This document shows positions 52,210 to 61,166 of a stretch of DNA of 64,000 nucleotides, piece after piece. Under the pieces are notes generated by a model. The model saw only the letters and a list, made by a program, of their open reading frames with translations. It had not been told where the DNA came from and made no database searches. The DNA is from Desulfovibrio sp. (GTDB lineage Bacteria > Desulfobacterota > Desulfovibrionia > Desulfovibrionales > Desulfovibrionaceae), in NCBI GenBank assembly GCA_022839785.1, contig JALHJW010000003.1, forward strand, positions 222,168 to 286,167, written 5' to 3'. How positions within the stretch are numbered: position 1 is the stretch's first letter; each line of letters begins with the position of its first letter. A program made the translations under genes and the position numbers.

Positions 52210-54283
52210 GAAGCCTTCGCTCTTCATGCTCTGGCTCTTCACGGTATGCATCGCGGGAACGGGCGGCGAGGCCTGGGCCCAGAACGAGACGGAGGACGGG
52301 CAGCGCGTGCGCACCCAAGAGGTCGTGGTCACGGCCACCAAGACCGAGCGTGAACTGCTCGACGTGCCCGCCAGCATGTCCGTGGTGAACTCGGACGAGA
52401 TCTTCGAGCAGGGCTCGGGGACCGTGGCCGACGCCCTGCGCGACGTGCCCGGCGTGGAGGTCTACGACCAGTCGGTGCCAGGGGCCACGCGCGTGCTGAT
52501 CCGCGGCGAGTCCGCCTCGCGCGTGCTGATCCTCATCGACGGCCAGAAGGTGTCCGAACAGAAGTCCATGGACGGCGCGGCCATCCTCGTCGATCCGAAC
52601 ATGATCGAGCGCATCGAGGTCATCAAGGGGCCCGCCTCGGTCCTGCACGGCTCCGAGGCCATCGGCGGCGTGGTCAACATCATCACCAAGAAGGGCGGCC
52701 AGCGCCCCCTGCAGGCCGAGGCCGCGACCACCTACAACTCCGCGACCAACGGCCTGGACAACTACCTTTCCGCTTTCGGCGCGTACAACGGCTTCAGCTA
52801 CCGCGTGTCCGGCAACTACTCCGACCAGGGCGACCGCATCGCCGGGGACAACACGCGCCTGCCCAGCACGAGCTATCTGGACCGGGAGTTCATGGGCTAC
52901 CTCGACTATTCCACCGACGTCTTCAAGATCGGCTACTCCTACGACAACTACTGGAGCAACGTGAACTCCTACACTCCGGACGGCACGATCACCGCGGAGA
53001 TGCCGCTGTTCCAGCTCGACCTGCCCGAGTGGAGCCGCGAAAAGCACGCGGGCTTCGTCGAGGTCAAGGACATCAGCGACGTCTTCCTCAAGGTGCGACT
53101 CGACGGCTACTACCAGAGCACCTACAAGGATTTCCGGCAGGAGATGGACATCGACCCCGCCGGTCCGCAGCTCATCAGACGCAGGATGAAGACGACCAAC
53201 GACCAGGACTCCACGGGCATAAGCCTCCAGACCGACTGGCTGTTTTTCGAGGACCATTACGTCATCGCCGGGTTCGACTTCCTGGACGACAGCCTCGACG
53301 CGTCGAGCTGGACCTCGTCCACGACCACCTTCCCGGCCCCGGCCACGACCATCTACGACTACAGCTACAAGGCCTGGCAGGACACCTACGCGGTCTACGT
53401 CCAGGATGAATGGAGCCTGCCCGCCGACTTCACCCTGACCGTGGGCGCGCGCCAGACCTGGGTGGACTCCAAGCTCACCGACAGCGACGATCCGGGCCTT
53501 GCGAACGTCACGCGCTCGACCACCGACGACCACATGGTCTTCAGTTCCGGCCTCGTCTGGAAGGGCGTCAAGGACCTCGCCCTGCGCGCCCTGTACGCCC
53601 AGGGCTACCGCTACCCGAACCTGCAGCAGCTCTACATCGGCACCACGCACGGCGCGACCATCCCCACCGACCCCAACGCCGCGCTCAAGCCCGAGACCTC
53701 CGACACCTTCGAACTCGGCGCGCGGTACGACGACGGGACCTGGAGCATCGACCTGGCGGGCTTCACCACCACGGCCAAGGACTACATCACCACCCAGCTC
53801 AACGCCGCAGGCACGCGCCGCAGCTTCGTCAACGTGGACGAGGCCAACACCTACGGCGTGGAGCTGGCCGCGGGCTACACCATCGCGGCCCTGGACCTCA
53901 CGCCCTACGCCTCGGGCACCTTCCTGCGGCGGCAGTTCAAGACGAGCACCTACTCCACCCACGAAACGGGCCACCCCGAGATCACGGGCCGCGCGGGCCT
54001 GCGCTACGAGCGGGACTTCGCCGTCACCGAGCTGCGCTACTACGCCGACCTCTACGCCCGCTTCGCCACCGACGCCCGGGAACGGGACTCGACCGGGGTG
54101 ACCACCAAGAACCAGGGTTGGGAAACCCTGAACTTCGGGACCGGCGTGTCCTTCGGCCCGGAGCGGCAGTACAAGATCTCCCTCAACGTCAACAACATCT
54201 TGGACCGCAAGTACCAGGTGGCCACCTCCTCCGTGGATGATCCCGGCAGGCACGTGGTCATGAGCGGATCGGTGTCCTTCTAG
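52196..54283 (+). CDS. TonB-dependent outer-membrane receptor, probably for haem
   Basis: A 695-aa receptor with a signal peptide (1-28). The TonB box-like QEVVVTATKT is at about residues 41-50. The plug domain has DVPGVEVYDQSVPGATRVLIRGES and PASVLHGSEAIGGVVNIITKKGG. The long barrel ends GRHVVMSGSVSF, with the terminal aromatic residue expected for Omp insertion. No classical FRAP/NPDL haem motif is seen, so haem specificity rests on context (hutW, hutX, exbBD, tonB). It starts inside the hutW end by 14 nt. Confidence 0.88.
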   Translation: MRFNKKPSLFMLWLFTVCIAGTGGEAWAQNETEDGQRVRTQEVVVTATKTERELLDVPASMSVVNSDEIFEQGSGTVADALRDVPGVEVYDQSVPGATRVLIRGESASRVLILIDGQKVSEQKSMDGAAILVDPNMIERIEVIKGPASVLHGSEAIGGVVNIITKKGGQRPLQAEAATTYNSATNGLDNYLSAFGAYNGFSYRVSGNYSDQGDRIAGDNTRLPSTSYLDREFMGYLDYSTDVFKIGYSYDNYWSNVNSYTPDGTITAEMPLFQLDLPEWSREKHAGFVEVKDISDVFLKVRLDGYYQSTYKDFRQEMDIDPAGPQLIRRRMKTTNDQDSTGISLQTDWLFFEDHYVIAGFDFLDDSLDASSWTSSTTTFPAPATTIYDYSYKAWQDTYAVYVQDEWSLPADFTLTVGARQTWVDSKLTDSDDPGLANVTRSTTDDHMVFSSGLVWKGVKDLALRALYAQGYRYPNLQQLYIGTTHGATIPTDPNAALKPETSDTFELGARYDDGTWSIDLAGFTTTAKDYITTQLNAAGTRRSFVNVDEANTYGVELAAGYTIAALDLTPYASGTFLRRQFKTSTYSTHETGHPEITGRAGLRYERDFAVTELRYYADLYARFATDARERDSTGVTTKNQGWETLNFGTGVSFGPERQYKISLNVNNILDRKYQVATSSVDDPGRHVVMSGSVSF

Positions 54284-54299
54284 GACCGCCGGAGACGAC

Positions 54300-54911
54300 G
54301 TGGACAGACACACCCTGGTTCTCGGAGAACAGGAGGGGGCGGCCGCCCCCTCCGCCCCGGTCGACGCCATGGAGCGGCGGGCGAGGTATTTTGAGGTTCG
54401 CGAGCTGGTGACCATCGGCATCTTCTCGGCGGTCATCCGGGTCTCCAGCCTGCTCGTCGCGCTCATCGGCGGCGGCATGAATCCCCTGACGCTCATTCTC
54501 AAGAACCTTGTTTTCACCTCGCTGCTCGTGGTCATGCTGCACAAGGTCCGCAAGTTCGGGGCGCTGACGCTGTTCATCGCCGTGAACACCCTGGTATCCA
54601 TGCTGCTCATGGGCGGCAGCGTGGTCCTGCTCCCGGCCATGCTCGCGGCCGGGCTGGTGGCGGAGGGGATCATCCTGCTCCTGGGCGGCTACGGCCGGAC
54701 CATGGCGCTGATGCTCGGCGTGGCCGCCTACGACATCCTGTTCAAGGTCGGCTCGCTGGGCGTGAGCTGGCTCTACGCGCGCGAGCAGCCGCAAATGCTG
54801 GTCATGGCCTCCATCTTCATCGCCGTCGGATATCTCGGCTCCCTGGCCGGGCTGTTCGCCGGAAGCCGTTTCGTGAGGGAGCTGCGCCATGCGGGCATCG
54901 TTCGCGATTAG
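54300..54911 (+). CDS. ECF transporter substrate-binding (S) component, MptD/Trep_Strep-like
   Basis: A 203-aa membrane protein with about six helices: VTIGIFSAVIRVSSLLVALIG, LTLILKNLVFTSLLVVML, TLFIAVNTLVSMLLMGGSV, GLVAEGIILLLGGYG, and SIFIAVGYLGSLAGLFAG. It matches the MptD-like family of energy-coupling-factor S components. The start GTG at 54300 is 16 nt after the receptor stop. S components give substrate specificity, so this may take a tetrapyrrole or a metal across the inner membrane. That is unusual for haem in Gram-negatives, and no ABC-type haem permease is encoded here. Confidence 0.75.
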   Translation: MDRHTLVLGEQEGAAAPSAPVDAMERRARYFEVRELVTIGIFSAVIRVSSLLVALIGGGMNPLTLILKNLVFTSLLVVMLHKVRKFGALTLFIAVNTLVSMLLMGGSVVLLPAMLAAGLVAEGIILLLGGYGRTMALMLGVAAYDILFKVGSLGVSWLYAREQPQMLVMASIFIAVGYLGSLAGLFAGSRFVRELRHAGIVRD

Positions 54912-55659
54912 TTCCGGCGGGACGACCTTCCTGCACGCCCTGGACGCCCGGACCAAGATGTTCGTGGGCGTGGCCGCCTCGCTCTCGGTCATCTTCCTGA
55001 ACACGCCGCAGTCCCTGGGCTTCCTCGCCGCGGCGAGCGGAGCCTACCTCCTGGTGCTCCGCCGCTTCGCCCTGGCCGGGGTCTGCTACCTGTTCCTGCT
55101 GCTCATGGCCGGGGCCGCCCTCGGCTTCATGTGGCTGATGCACGGCATCTGGCCGCGCATGGCCGAGCCCGACCTGGCCAGGTTCTCCATCCCCTTCCTG
55201 CGGACCCTGGTGCTGGCCAACGTGGTGCTGGCCCTGGCCCTGTCCTCGCGCATCCAGGCCGTGCTCGCGGCGCTCAGGGCGCTGCGCCTGCCCGTCTGGC
55301 TCTTCGTGCCCACGGCGGTGATGATCCGGTTCATTCCGAGCTTCCTCAAGGACATCAAGGAGGTGCGGGAGTCCATGAAGACCAGGGGATACGGCTCGGG
55401 ACCGGCGGCCCTGTTCTCGCGGCCGATGCTGACCGTGCGCCTGCTCTTCATGCCCCTGGTCGTGCGCGCGCTCCGCACCTCGGACGAGTTGGGCGTGGCC
55501 GCGGAACTCAAGGGCGTCGGAAACCGCAACGCCGCCTCCTGCTACCGGCCGCAACGTTTTTCCGGACGCGATCTGGCCGTGGCCTGCGGCGCGCTGTGCG
55601 TGCTGACAGCGGCCTTCCTGCTGCAGTCCGGCCCCTCCCTGAGCGGAGGCATGCACTGA
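54889..55659 (+). CDS. ecfT: ECF transporter transmembrane (T) component
   Basis: A 256-aa integral membrane protein of the CbiQ/EcfT class: DARTKMFVGVAASLSVIFLNTP, then a C-terminal coupling region ESMKTRGYG and ELGVAAELKGVGN, which contain the ARG-type coupling-helix residues that engage the ATPases. About five helices are predicted. The start overlaps the S-component stop by 23 nt. Together with the S component and the fused ATPase at 56177 it forms a complete group I ECF system. Confidence 0.82.
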   Translation: MRASFAISSGGTTFLHALDARTKMFVGVAASLSVIFLNTPQSLGFLAAASGAYLLVLRRFALAGVCYLFLLLMAGAALGFMWLMHGIWPRMAEPDLARFSIPFLRTLVLANVVLALALSSRIQAVLAALRALRLPVWLFVPTAVMIRFIPSFLKDIKEVRESMKTRGYGSGPAALFSRPMLTVRLLFMPLVVRALRTSDELGVAAELKGVGNRNAASCYRPQRFSGRDLAVACGALCVLTAAFLLQSGPSLSGGMH

Positions 55660-56084
55660 TGGACGCCGTCGCCCACCCTGCGGACAAAGCCGGGACGCCC
55701 GCCCCCGCAAGGCTTCTGGGACTCGCCGCGCTGCTCGCCTGCCTGGCGCTCTGGGCCGGGCAAGGCCGGGCCGGGGAGACGGCGACGCCGGACGCGGTGC
55801 TTGGGGAGATGCTCACGGCTCTGGCGGCGGACGACCGCGCCGGGTTCGTCGCCCGGGGCGACGCGGCCTTTGCCGCCGCCGTGGATACAAAGGTCTTCGC
55901 GGCCGTGCGCGCGCACTTCGGCGAGCGCCTGCGGCAGGGCTGCGCGCCCGTGTTCCTCGGCCGCCTCGCGCAGCAGGGGGTCGAGACGCACCTGTGGAAG
56001 CTGTCCTTCGCGGACAGGGGGGACGACGCGCTGGCCAGGCTGGCGCTGCGCGGCGGCAAGGTCGCCGGATTCTGGCTGCAGTGA
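55659..56084 (+). CDS. Small exported protein of unknown function in the ECF cluster
   Basis: A 141-aa protein with an N-terminal signal or anchor (about 17-37, ARLLGLAALLACLALWAGQG). The mature part is short: AVLGEMLTALAADDRAGFVARGDAAFAAAVDTKVFAAV, then a strand-rich end (LWKLSFADRGDD ... GKVAGFWLQ). The fold pattern resembles NTF2-like or DUF3887-type proteins, but I cannot name the family. The start overlaps the ecfT stop (TGATG), so it is translationally coupled. It sits between T and A components of the transporter, so it could assist substrate capture in the periplasm. Confidence 0.6.
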   Translation: MDAVAHPADKAGTPAPARLLGLAALLACLALWAGQGRAGETATPDAVLGEMLTALAADDRAGFVARGDAAFAAAVDTKVFAAVRAHFGERLRQGCAPVFLGRLAQQGVETHLWKLSFADRGDDALARLALRGGKVAGFWLQ

Positions 56085-56176
56085 TTCCGGCCCGGCGCCG
56101 GACGACGCGGCCGCCGTGCGGCCGCCTGCCGCGGGCGGTTTTTTCAGCAACGGATGCGACGGTGCGGAGCCGCATG

Positions 56177-57586
56177 ATGATCGAACTGGCTGACGTGACC
56201 TACAGCTACCCCCACCAGGCGGCCCCGGCCGTGGAGCACATCGACCTGCGGGCCAGGCCGGGGCAGGCGATCCTCTGCACCGGGGCCAGCGGCTCCGGGA
56301 AGTCCACCCTGGTGCGGCTGTTCAACGGTCTTGCCCCGCACTTCTTCAAGGGCGGGCTGCGAGGGCGGGTGCGCATCGCGGGAGCCGACACCGCGGACCT
56401 CTCCCTGGCCCGCATTTCACGGCAGGTGGGAACCCTGTTCCAGGACCCGGAGCACCAGTTCTTCGCCCTGAACGTGGCCGACGAGATCGCCGCCGCCCTG
56501 GAATGGCAGGGACTGGCCACGGGCGAGATCGAGTCCAGGATCGCCGGTGTGGCGGACCGTTTCGGCCTGCGCGACATTCTGGAGGCCTCGGTGCACGACC
56601 TGTCCGAGGGCCAGAAGCAGAAGGCCGCCCTGGCCGCGGTGCTGGCCCAGCGGCCCCGCGTGCTGGTGCTGGACGAGCCCACGGCCAACCTGGACCCCGA
56701 GGCCACGCTCGAACTGGCGGGCATCCTCGGGACGCTCAAGGCCGACGGCATCGCCCTCGTGGTGGTGGACCACCGCCTGTACTGGCTGGAGGGGCTCATC
56801 GACGAGGCCGTGGTCATGGAGAACGGCCGCGTGGCCCATCGCGGTCCCTTCGCCGACCTCCGGGACGACGCCCTGCGCACCCGCTTCGGCCTGCGCGCCG
56901 TCGCGGTGAACGACCCCCGTCAGACCCTGCCGCCCCTGTCGGCCGAGGCCGGGCGGGTGAGCGGGCAGAACCTGTGCTTTTCCTACGAACGCGACCGTCC
57001 GCTGCTGGACGGGCTGTGCTTCGACCTGCCCGCGGGCGGCGTGGTCGGCCTGCTCGGCCCCAACGGCGCGGGCAAGACCACGCTGGCCCGCCTGCTGGTG
57101 GGGCTGCTGCGCCTGAACGCGGGCGAGGTCCGCATCGACGGCCGTCCGGTGCGGCCCAGCGAGCTGCTGACCCGCACCGGCATCGTGCTGCAGAACATGG
57201 ACCACCAACTGCATATGCGCAGCGTGCGCCAGGAGCTGCTGACCGCCGCGGGGACCACGCGGTCACTGCACACGGTCGAGGAGGCCGAGCGGATGCTCGT
57301 CCGCTTCGGCCTCGCCCACCTGGCGGAGCGCCACCCACAGTCCCTCTCCGGGGGTGAGAAGCAGCGGCTGGTCATCGCCTGCGGCATGATCCGCCACCCC
57401 GAGGTGCTGATCCTGGACGAGCCCACGAGCGGCCTGGACGGCCGCAACATGGAGACGATCGCGAGGAGCCTGGACGAGTTCGCCCGCGAGGGCGGGGTGG
57501 TCCTGGTCATCAGCCACGACCTGGAGCTTCTGGAGAAGACCTGCACCCACCGGCTCGATCTCGCGGGACATCCCCGCCGGGCCTGA
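56177..57586 (+). CDS. Fused dual ATPase of an ECF transporter (A1-A2)
   Basis: A 469-aa protein with two ABC ATPase domains in tandem: Walker A GASGSGKST (about 36-44) and GPNGAGKTT (about 295-303), Walker B VLVLDEPTANLDP and VLILDEPTSGLDG, and signatures LSEGQKQKAAL (slightly degenerate) and LSGGEKQRL. ECF systems normally use two separate ATPases; here they are fused. GGAG lies 7 nt before ATG 56177; ATG 56174 is an alternative. It powers uptake with the S and T components upstream. Confidence 0.88.
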   Translation: MIELADVTYSYPHQAAPAVEHIDLRARPGQAILCTGASGSGKSTLVRLFNGLAPHFFKGGLRGRVRIAGADTADLSLARISRQVGTLFQDPEHQFFALNVADEIAAALEWQGLATGEIESRIAGVADRFGLRDILEASVHDLSEGQKQKAALAAVLAQRPRVLVLDEPTANLDPEATLELAGILGTLKADGIALVVVDHRLYWLEGLIDEAVVMENGRVAHRGPFADLRDDALRTRFGLRAVAVNDPRQTLPPLSAEAGRVSGQNLCFSYERDRPLLDGLCFDLPAGGVVGLLGPNGAGKTTLARLLVGLLRLNAGEVRIDGRPVRPSELLTRTGIVLQNMDHQLHMRSVRQELLTAAGTTRSLHTVEEAERMLVRFGLAHLAERHPQSLSGGEKQRLVIACGMIRHPEVLILDEPTSGLDGRNMETIARSLDEFAREGGVVLVISHDLELLEKTCTHRLDLAGHPRRA

Positions 57587-57609
57587 ACACACGAGACAAG
57601 GGAGAGGAC

Positions 57610-58146
57610 ATGTTCGCGAACCATCTGACGCAGGAAATCGTCGCCGCCGTGCGCGAGCGCGTGGAGAAGAACCCGAGTCTGATGCTCGGCAACCTGGCCC
57701 GGGAGCTGGGCATCCCCGAGGGCGCGGCCGTGCAGGCCCTGCCCAACGAGATGCGGCAGGCCGCCCCGGCCTCGGATTTCGCCGCCATCTGGGACGAGAT
57801 GGCGGGCTGGGAGAAAGTCACCTTCATCGCCCAGAACGCGGGCATCATCCTCGAATACGGCGGCCGTCTTCCCCGCGGAGCCTTCGGCCACGGCATGTTC
57901 AACCTCCACGAGCCGGACCACCCCCTGGGCGGCCACATCCTGTTCGAGCGCATCGGGGCCGTCTTCCTGGTCTCCAAGCCCTTCTTCAAGCTGGAGAGCC
58001 ATTCCGTGCAGTTCTTCACCGCCCAGGGAGAACAGGCCTTCGGCGTGTACGTGGGCCGCGACGAAAAACGGCAGCTCCTGCCCGCGGTCCGGCAGGCGTT
58101 CATGGCGCTGCGCAGCCGCTACGCGGGGGAGGGGCAGGCCGCATGA
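57610..58146 (+). CDS. hutX: Haem utilisation carrier protein HutX-like
   Basis: A 178-aa cytosolic protein of the HutX/ChuX/HuvX family that binds haem and hands it to degrading enzymes. Seen from ASDFAAIWDEMAGWEKVTFIAQNAGIILEYGG, GHGMFNLHEPDHPLGGHILFERIGAVFLVSKPFF (histidines for haem), and SVQFFTAQGEQAFGVYVGRDEKR. It follows the ATPase gene by 23 nt and overlaps the flavodoxin start by four bases. Confidence 0.9.
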   Translation: MFANHLTQEIVAAVRERVEKNPSLMLGNLARELGIPEGAAVQALPNEMRQAAPASDFAAIWDEMAGWEKVTFIAQNAGIILEYGGRLPRGAFGHGMFNLHEPDHPLGGHILFERIGAVFLVSKPFFKLESHSVQFFTAQGEQAFGVYVGRDEKRQLLPAVRQAFMALRSRYAGEGQAA

Positions 58147-58652
58147 AGACCCTGGTGACGTATTCCAGCCGCACCGGCAACACGCGTCTGGTGGCCCAGG
58201 CCGTGCACGAGGCCATGCCCGAGGGCGGCCTGCTCGTCCCGGTGGAGGACGCGCCCGATCCCAAAGGCTTCGACTTCGTGGCCGTGGGCTTCTGGGTGGA
58301 CAAGGGCATGCCCGACGCCAAGGCGCAGGCCTACATGCAGCGTCTTTCCGGCCGGATCGTGGGCGTTTTCGGCACCCTCGGCGCGTATCCGGACTCGCAG
58401 CACGCCCGCGACTGCCTCGCCAAGACGCTGGAGCTGCTGCGGGGCAGCACCGTGGTGGCGAGCTTCCTCTGCCAGGGCAAGGTCGATCCCAAGCTGGTCG
58501 AGGCCATGAGCAGGATGCCCGGCAACGCCCACCCCATGACCCCCGAACGCAAGGCCCGCCTGGAAGAGGCTGCCAAACATCCGGACGCGACGGACCTCGC
58601 CAACGCCCGGTCCGTGTTCGCCCAGGCCCTGGCGCGGCTTCACGGGAACTGA
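58143..58652 (+). CDS. Flavodoxin-family protein of the haem operon
   Basis: A 169-aa FMN-binding protein: MKTLVTYSSRTGNTRLVAQAVHEA (phosphate-binding loop SRTGNT, residues 9-14), then FDFVAVGFWVDKGMPD and GRIVGVFGTLGAYPDSQHA. Such flavodoxins accompany ChuW/HutW-type genes and can supply low-potential electrons for the radical SAM step or reduce the linear tetrapyrrole product. It overlaps hutX (ATGA) and the following gene begins right after it. Confidence 0.87.
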   Translation: MKTLVTYSSRTGNTRLVAQAVHEAMPEGGLLVPVEDAPDPKGFDFVAVGFWVDKGMPDAKAQAYMQRLSGRIVGVFGTLGAYPDSQHARDCLAKTLELLRGSTVVASFLCQGKVDPKLVEAMSRMPGNAHPMTPERKARLEEAAKHPDATDLANARSVFAQALARLHGN

Positions 58653-58678
58653 TGCTGCGCCGGACGAGGAGGTCTGCT

Positions 58679-59275
58679 ATGCTCATGAAAAACGTGCAGG
58701 GCCGCGACGGCGACCGGGCGGAGAACACGTCCGCCGACGGGACCAAGCGGCCGCAAGGAAGGAAGCGCATGCGCACCATGAACGACGAGGAGATGCGCCA
58801 GGCCGTGGGCCTGTGCCGCTGGGCGACGATATGCAGCGTGGACTCCGACTGCGCGCCCTACGCCATCGAGGCCACGCCGTTTCACGACGGCAGCGACATC
58901 TGCTTCATGATCAATCCGCGCGGCGGCACCTGGCGCAACGTGCAGCAGAACCCGCGCGTGCTGCTCAAGTTCACCCTGGCCAGCCCCGGACTGCTGTGGT
59001 GGGCCGGAGTCAGCTGCCACGGCCAGGGGGCCTTCGACGCGGACCCCGCGGCCATCCGCCGCGGCTGGGATCTGCTCGGCGCGGTGATGAAGCAGGATTA
59101 TTCGCGCTTCGCCGACAGATTCTGCGCCCATCCCGAGCGCTCGCCGCTCTTCCGGGTGAAGGTCCTCTCGCTCACCGGCCGGTGCAGCGCGGCCGTGGGC
59201 GAACTGCTCAACTTCAAGGCGCTCAAGGACGAAAGCGACCTGACGCCGCTCTCCGAACTGGTGAAGGCGGGCTAA
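58679..59275 (+). CDS. HugZ/HutZ-like split-barrel flavin protein
   Basis: A 198-aa protein of the pyridoxamine-5-phosphate oxidase-like split-barrel family. Core elements start at RMRTMNDEEMRQAVGLCRWATICSVDSDCAPYAIE and include ICFMINPRGGTWRNVQQNPRVLLKF. In haem operons these proteins (HugZ, HutZ) bind or degrade haem or its products. Two starts have good ribosome sites: ATG 58679 (AGGAGG, 7 nt) and ATG 58769 (AAGGAAGG). The longer is listed; the extra 30 residues look disordered. Confidence 0.78.
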   Translation: MLMKNVQGRDGDRAENTSADGTKRPQGRKRMRTMNDEEMRQAVGLCRWATICSVDSDCAPYAIEATPFHDGSDICFMINPRGGTWRNVQQNPRVLLKFTLASPGLLWWAGVSCHGQGAFDADPAAIRRGWDLLGAVMKQDYSRFADRFCAHPERSPLFRVKVLSLTGRCSAAVGELLNFKALKDESDLTPLSELVKAG

Positions 59276-59278
59276 GGC

Positions 59279-59998
59279 ATGCACGGCATCGGCGAGATAT
59301 ACAGGGCCGTCGGCCCCGCGGGCGTGGTGCTCGTGGCGGTCTTCATGGCCAGCCTCTACCTCACCGTGCGCAACGTCATCTACCTGTGGGTGGTGGGGCA
59401 CGGCTTCATGATGGTCTTCGATCGCATCGAGAGCGGCCGCTCGGACTACGCCAGGGAGCTGTGCGGCGAGGTGGAGAACCCGCTGGTGAACATCGTCGCC
59501 TCGGTGATCAAAACCCACGCGGCCCACTCCGAGGACCTGCGCGCCGAGGTGGCCTACCTCTTCCACCGCAACTTCGAGTCCGTGAACAACGGCCTAGCCT
59601 ACCTGCGCCTCATCTCGGTCATCGCGCCGCTGCTCGGCCTGCTGGGCACGGTCCTCGGTCTGGTCGGGGTCTTCCGGGTGGTGGCCTCCCAGGCCGTGCC
59701 CGATCCCGCGCTGCTGGCCAGCGGCATCTGGGAGGCCCTGCTGACGACCATCATGGGGCTGTGCGTGGCCATTCCGGCGCTGGTCTGCGCCTACTGGCTG
59801 GGACTCAAGCTCAAGGGCTTCCGCATCGAGGCCATCGAGCACAGCTACCGCGCCCTGGTCCTGTACGGGACCGCGTGCGGGCTGGACGAGGCCGGGGCGG
59901 GCGGACGGGAGCGGCGCGGCCAGCCCCAGGAGCGGCCCGCCGCCGCGCGGCCCCGCGTCCTTGGACAAGCGCCGCGCGCGGGAGCGGTCAATGAATGA
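59279..59998 (+). CDS. exbB: ExbB-type proton channel subunit
   Basis: A 239-aa inner-membrane MotA/TolQ/ExbB protein: an N-terminal helix (GVVLVAVFMASLYLTVRNVIYLW) and the paired proton-channel helices APLLGLLGTVLGLVGVFRVV and EALLTTIMGLCVAIPALVCAYWLGL. With ExbD and TonB it converts proton flow to energy for the outer-membrane receptor at 52196. Its final codons overlap exbD. Confidence 0.9.
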   Translation: MHGIGEIYRAVGPAGVVLVAVFMASLYLTVRNVIYLWVVGHGFMMVFDRIESGRSDYARELCGEVENPLVNIVASVIKTHAAHSEDLRAEVAYLFHRNFESVNNGLAYLRLISVIAPLLGLLGTVLGLVGVFRVVASQAVPDPALLASGIWEALLTTIMGLCVAIPALVCAYWLGLKLKGFRIEAIEHSYRALVLYGTACGLDEAGAGGRERRGQPQERPAAARPRVLGQAPRAGAVNE

Positions 59999-60398
59999 CT
60001 TCCTGCAGGACGAATGCTTCGAGGACAAGATCGACCTCACGCCGCTCATCGACGTGATCTTCATGCTCCTGCTCTTCTTCATCCTGGCGACGACGTTCAT
60101 CAAGCCCGTGGTGGAGTTGACCCTGCCCAGCGCGGACTCGGCGGCCGCGCCCGCCAGGAAGGAGAAGGAGCTGACCCTGGCGGTGGACAGGCAGGGGCAG
60201 GTGCGCCACGAGGGCGAGGCCGTGGACATGGAGGGCGTGGACCGTCTGCTGCGCGCCGCCCCGGAGATACCGGTCTCGCTGCACGTGGACAAGGAGGCCC
60301 CTTTCGAGGCGTTCATGGCCGTTCTCGACCGCGTCAAGCTGCAGGGGAGGGAGAATCTTGCAATCGTTGCGCTTCCGGACAGCCGGCGCGCGCCTTGA
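59991..60398 (+). CDS. exbD: ExbD-type proton channel subunit
   Basis: A 135-aa protein with a single helix (IDVIFMLLLFFILATTFI) whose preceding IDLTPLIDVIFM carries the conserved Asp that binds protons, then a periplasmic domain. Its ATG at 59991 lies inside the exbB end (8-nt overlap), and it overlaps the tonB start by 41 nt. It partners ExbB and TonB to energise the haem receptor. Confidence 0.9.
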   Translation: MNDFLQDECFEDKIDLTPLIDVIFMLLLFFILATTFIKPVVELTLPSADSAAAPARKEKELTLAVDRQGQVRHEGEAVDMEGVDRLLRAAPEIPVSLHVDKEAPFEAFMAVLDRVKLQGRENLAIVALPDSRRAP

Positions 60399-61101
60399 AC
60401 GGCGCTGTTCCTCCCTGGCCTGGCTCGTCAGCCTGACCTTCGGCCTGCTGCTCGTCGCGGCCTGGTGGCAGGGGCTGCGGCTCTCGTCCCCGGCCGAACT
60501 GACGCCGCGCGTCCAGACTGCCGCGGTCTGCCTCAACATCAAGGCCCCGCCCGTGGCCGCCCCCGAGCCCGAGGCCGAGCCCGAGAAGACGCCGGAACGG
60601 CCGCCGGAGCCCGCACCAGCCCCGGTCCGGCCGAGCGAGACCGTGAGGAAGGCCGTACGGCGCAGCGAGAAGCCGCTCGTCTCCGCGTCGCCTCCCCAGG
60701 CCGCGTCCGCCCCGGCCGAGGCCGCGTCGGCCCCGGCGGCGCAGGCCGTCGAGGCGGCCCCCGCGCCGCGGGCGGCGTCCGCCCAGCCCGCTCCGGCCGT
60801 GGCCGAAACGCCGCGGCGGGACGATCGTCTGGTCGCGGCCCTGCTGGCGCTCATCGAGCAGGAGAAGCACTACCCGCTGGCGGCCCGGCGGGCGGGCTAC
60901 GTCGGCACCGTGGTGGTGACGGTGCGCGTGGAGAGCGACGGCCGGATCAGCGGGCACGAGATACTCTCGCACGACGCCAACCCTGTCCTGCGCGGGGCCG
61001 CGGACAAGACCCTGCGGCGGGTGCGGGAGCTGGGGGTGCCGCGGGAGGCGGCGGGCCGGGCGGGCGCTTTCGAGGTGCCCATCGTCTTCACCCTGAACTA
61101 G
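60358..61101 (+). CDS. tonB: TonB-family energy transducer
   Basis: A 247-aa protein with an N-terminal membrane helix (about 18-40), a long Pro/Ala/Glu-rich periplasmic linker, and a C-terminal TonB domain: YPLAARRAGYVGTVVVTVRVESDGRI then VPIVFTLN. The start is TTG 60358, preceded by GGAGGGAG 4 nt upstream; no ATG is near. It should span the periplasm and pull on the receptor at 52196. Long overlap with exbD (41 nt) is unusual but all three genes are tightly packed. Confidence 0.85.
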   Translation: MQSLRFRTAGARLERRCSSLAWLVSLTFGLLLVAAWWQGLRLSSPAELTPRVQTAAVCLNIKAPPVAAPEPEAEPEKTPERPPEPAPAPVRPSETVRKAVRRSEKPLVSASPPQAASAPAEAASAPAAQAVEAAPAPRAASAQPAPAVAETPRRDDRLVAALLALIEQEKHYPLAARRAGYVGTVVVTVRVESDGRISGHEILSHDANPVLRGAADKTLRRVRELGVPREAAGRAGAFEVPIVFTLN

Positions 61102-61166
61102 GGCGGGGTCCGGCCCGCATGGCGCGCATCTCGCCGGAGGGGACGATCCCCTTCGCAAGCGCGGCG

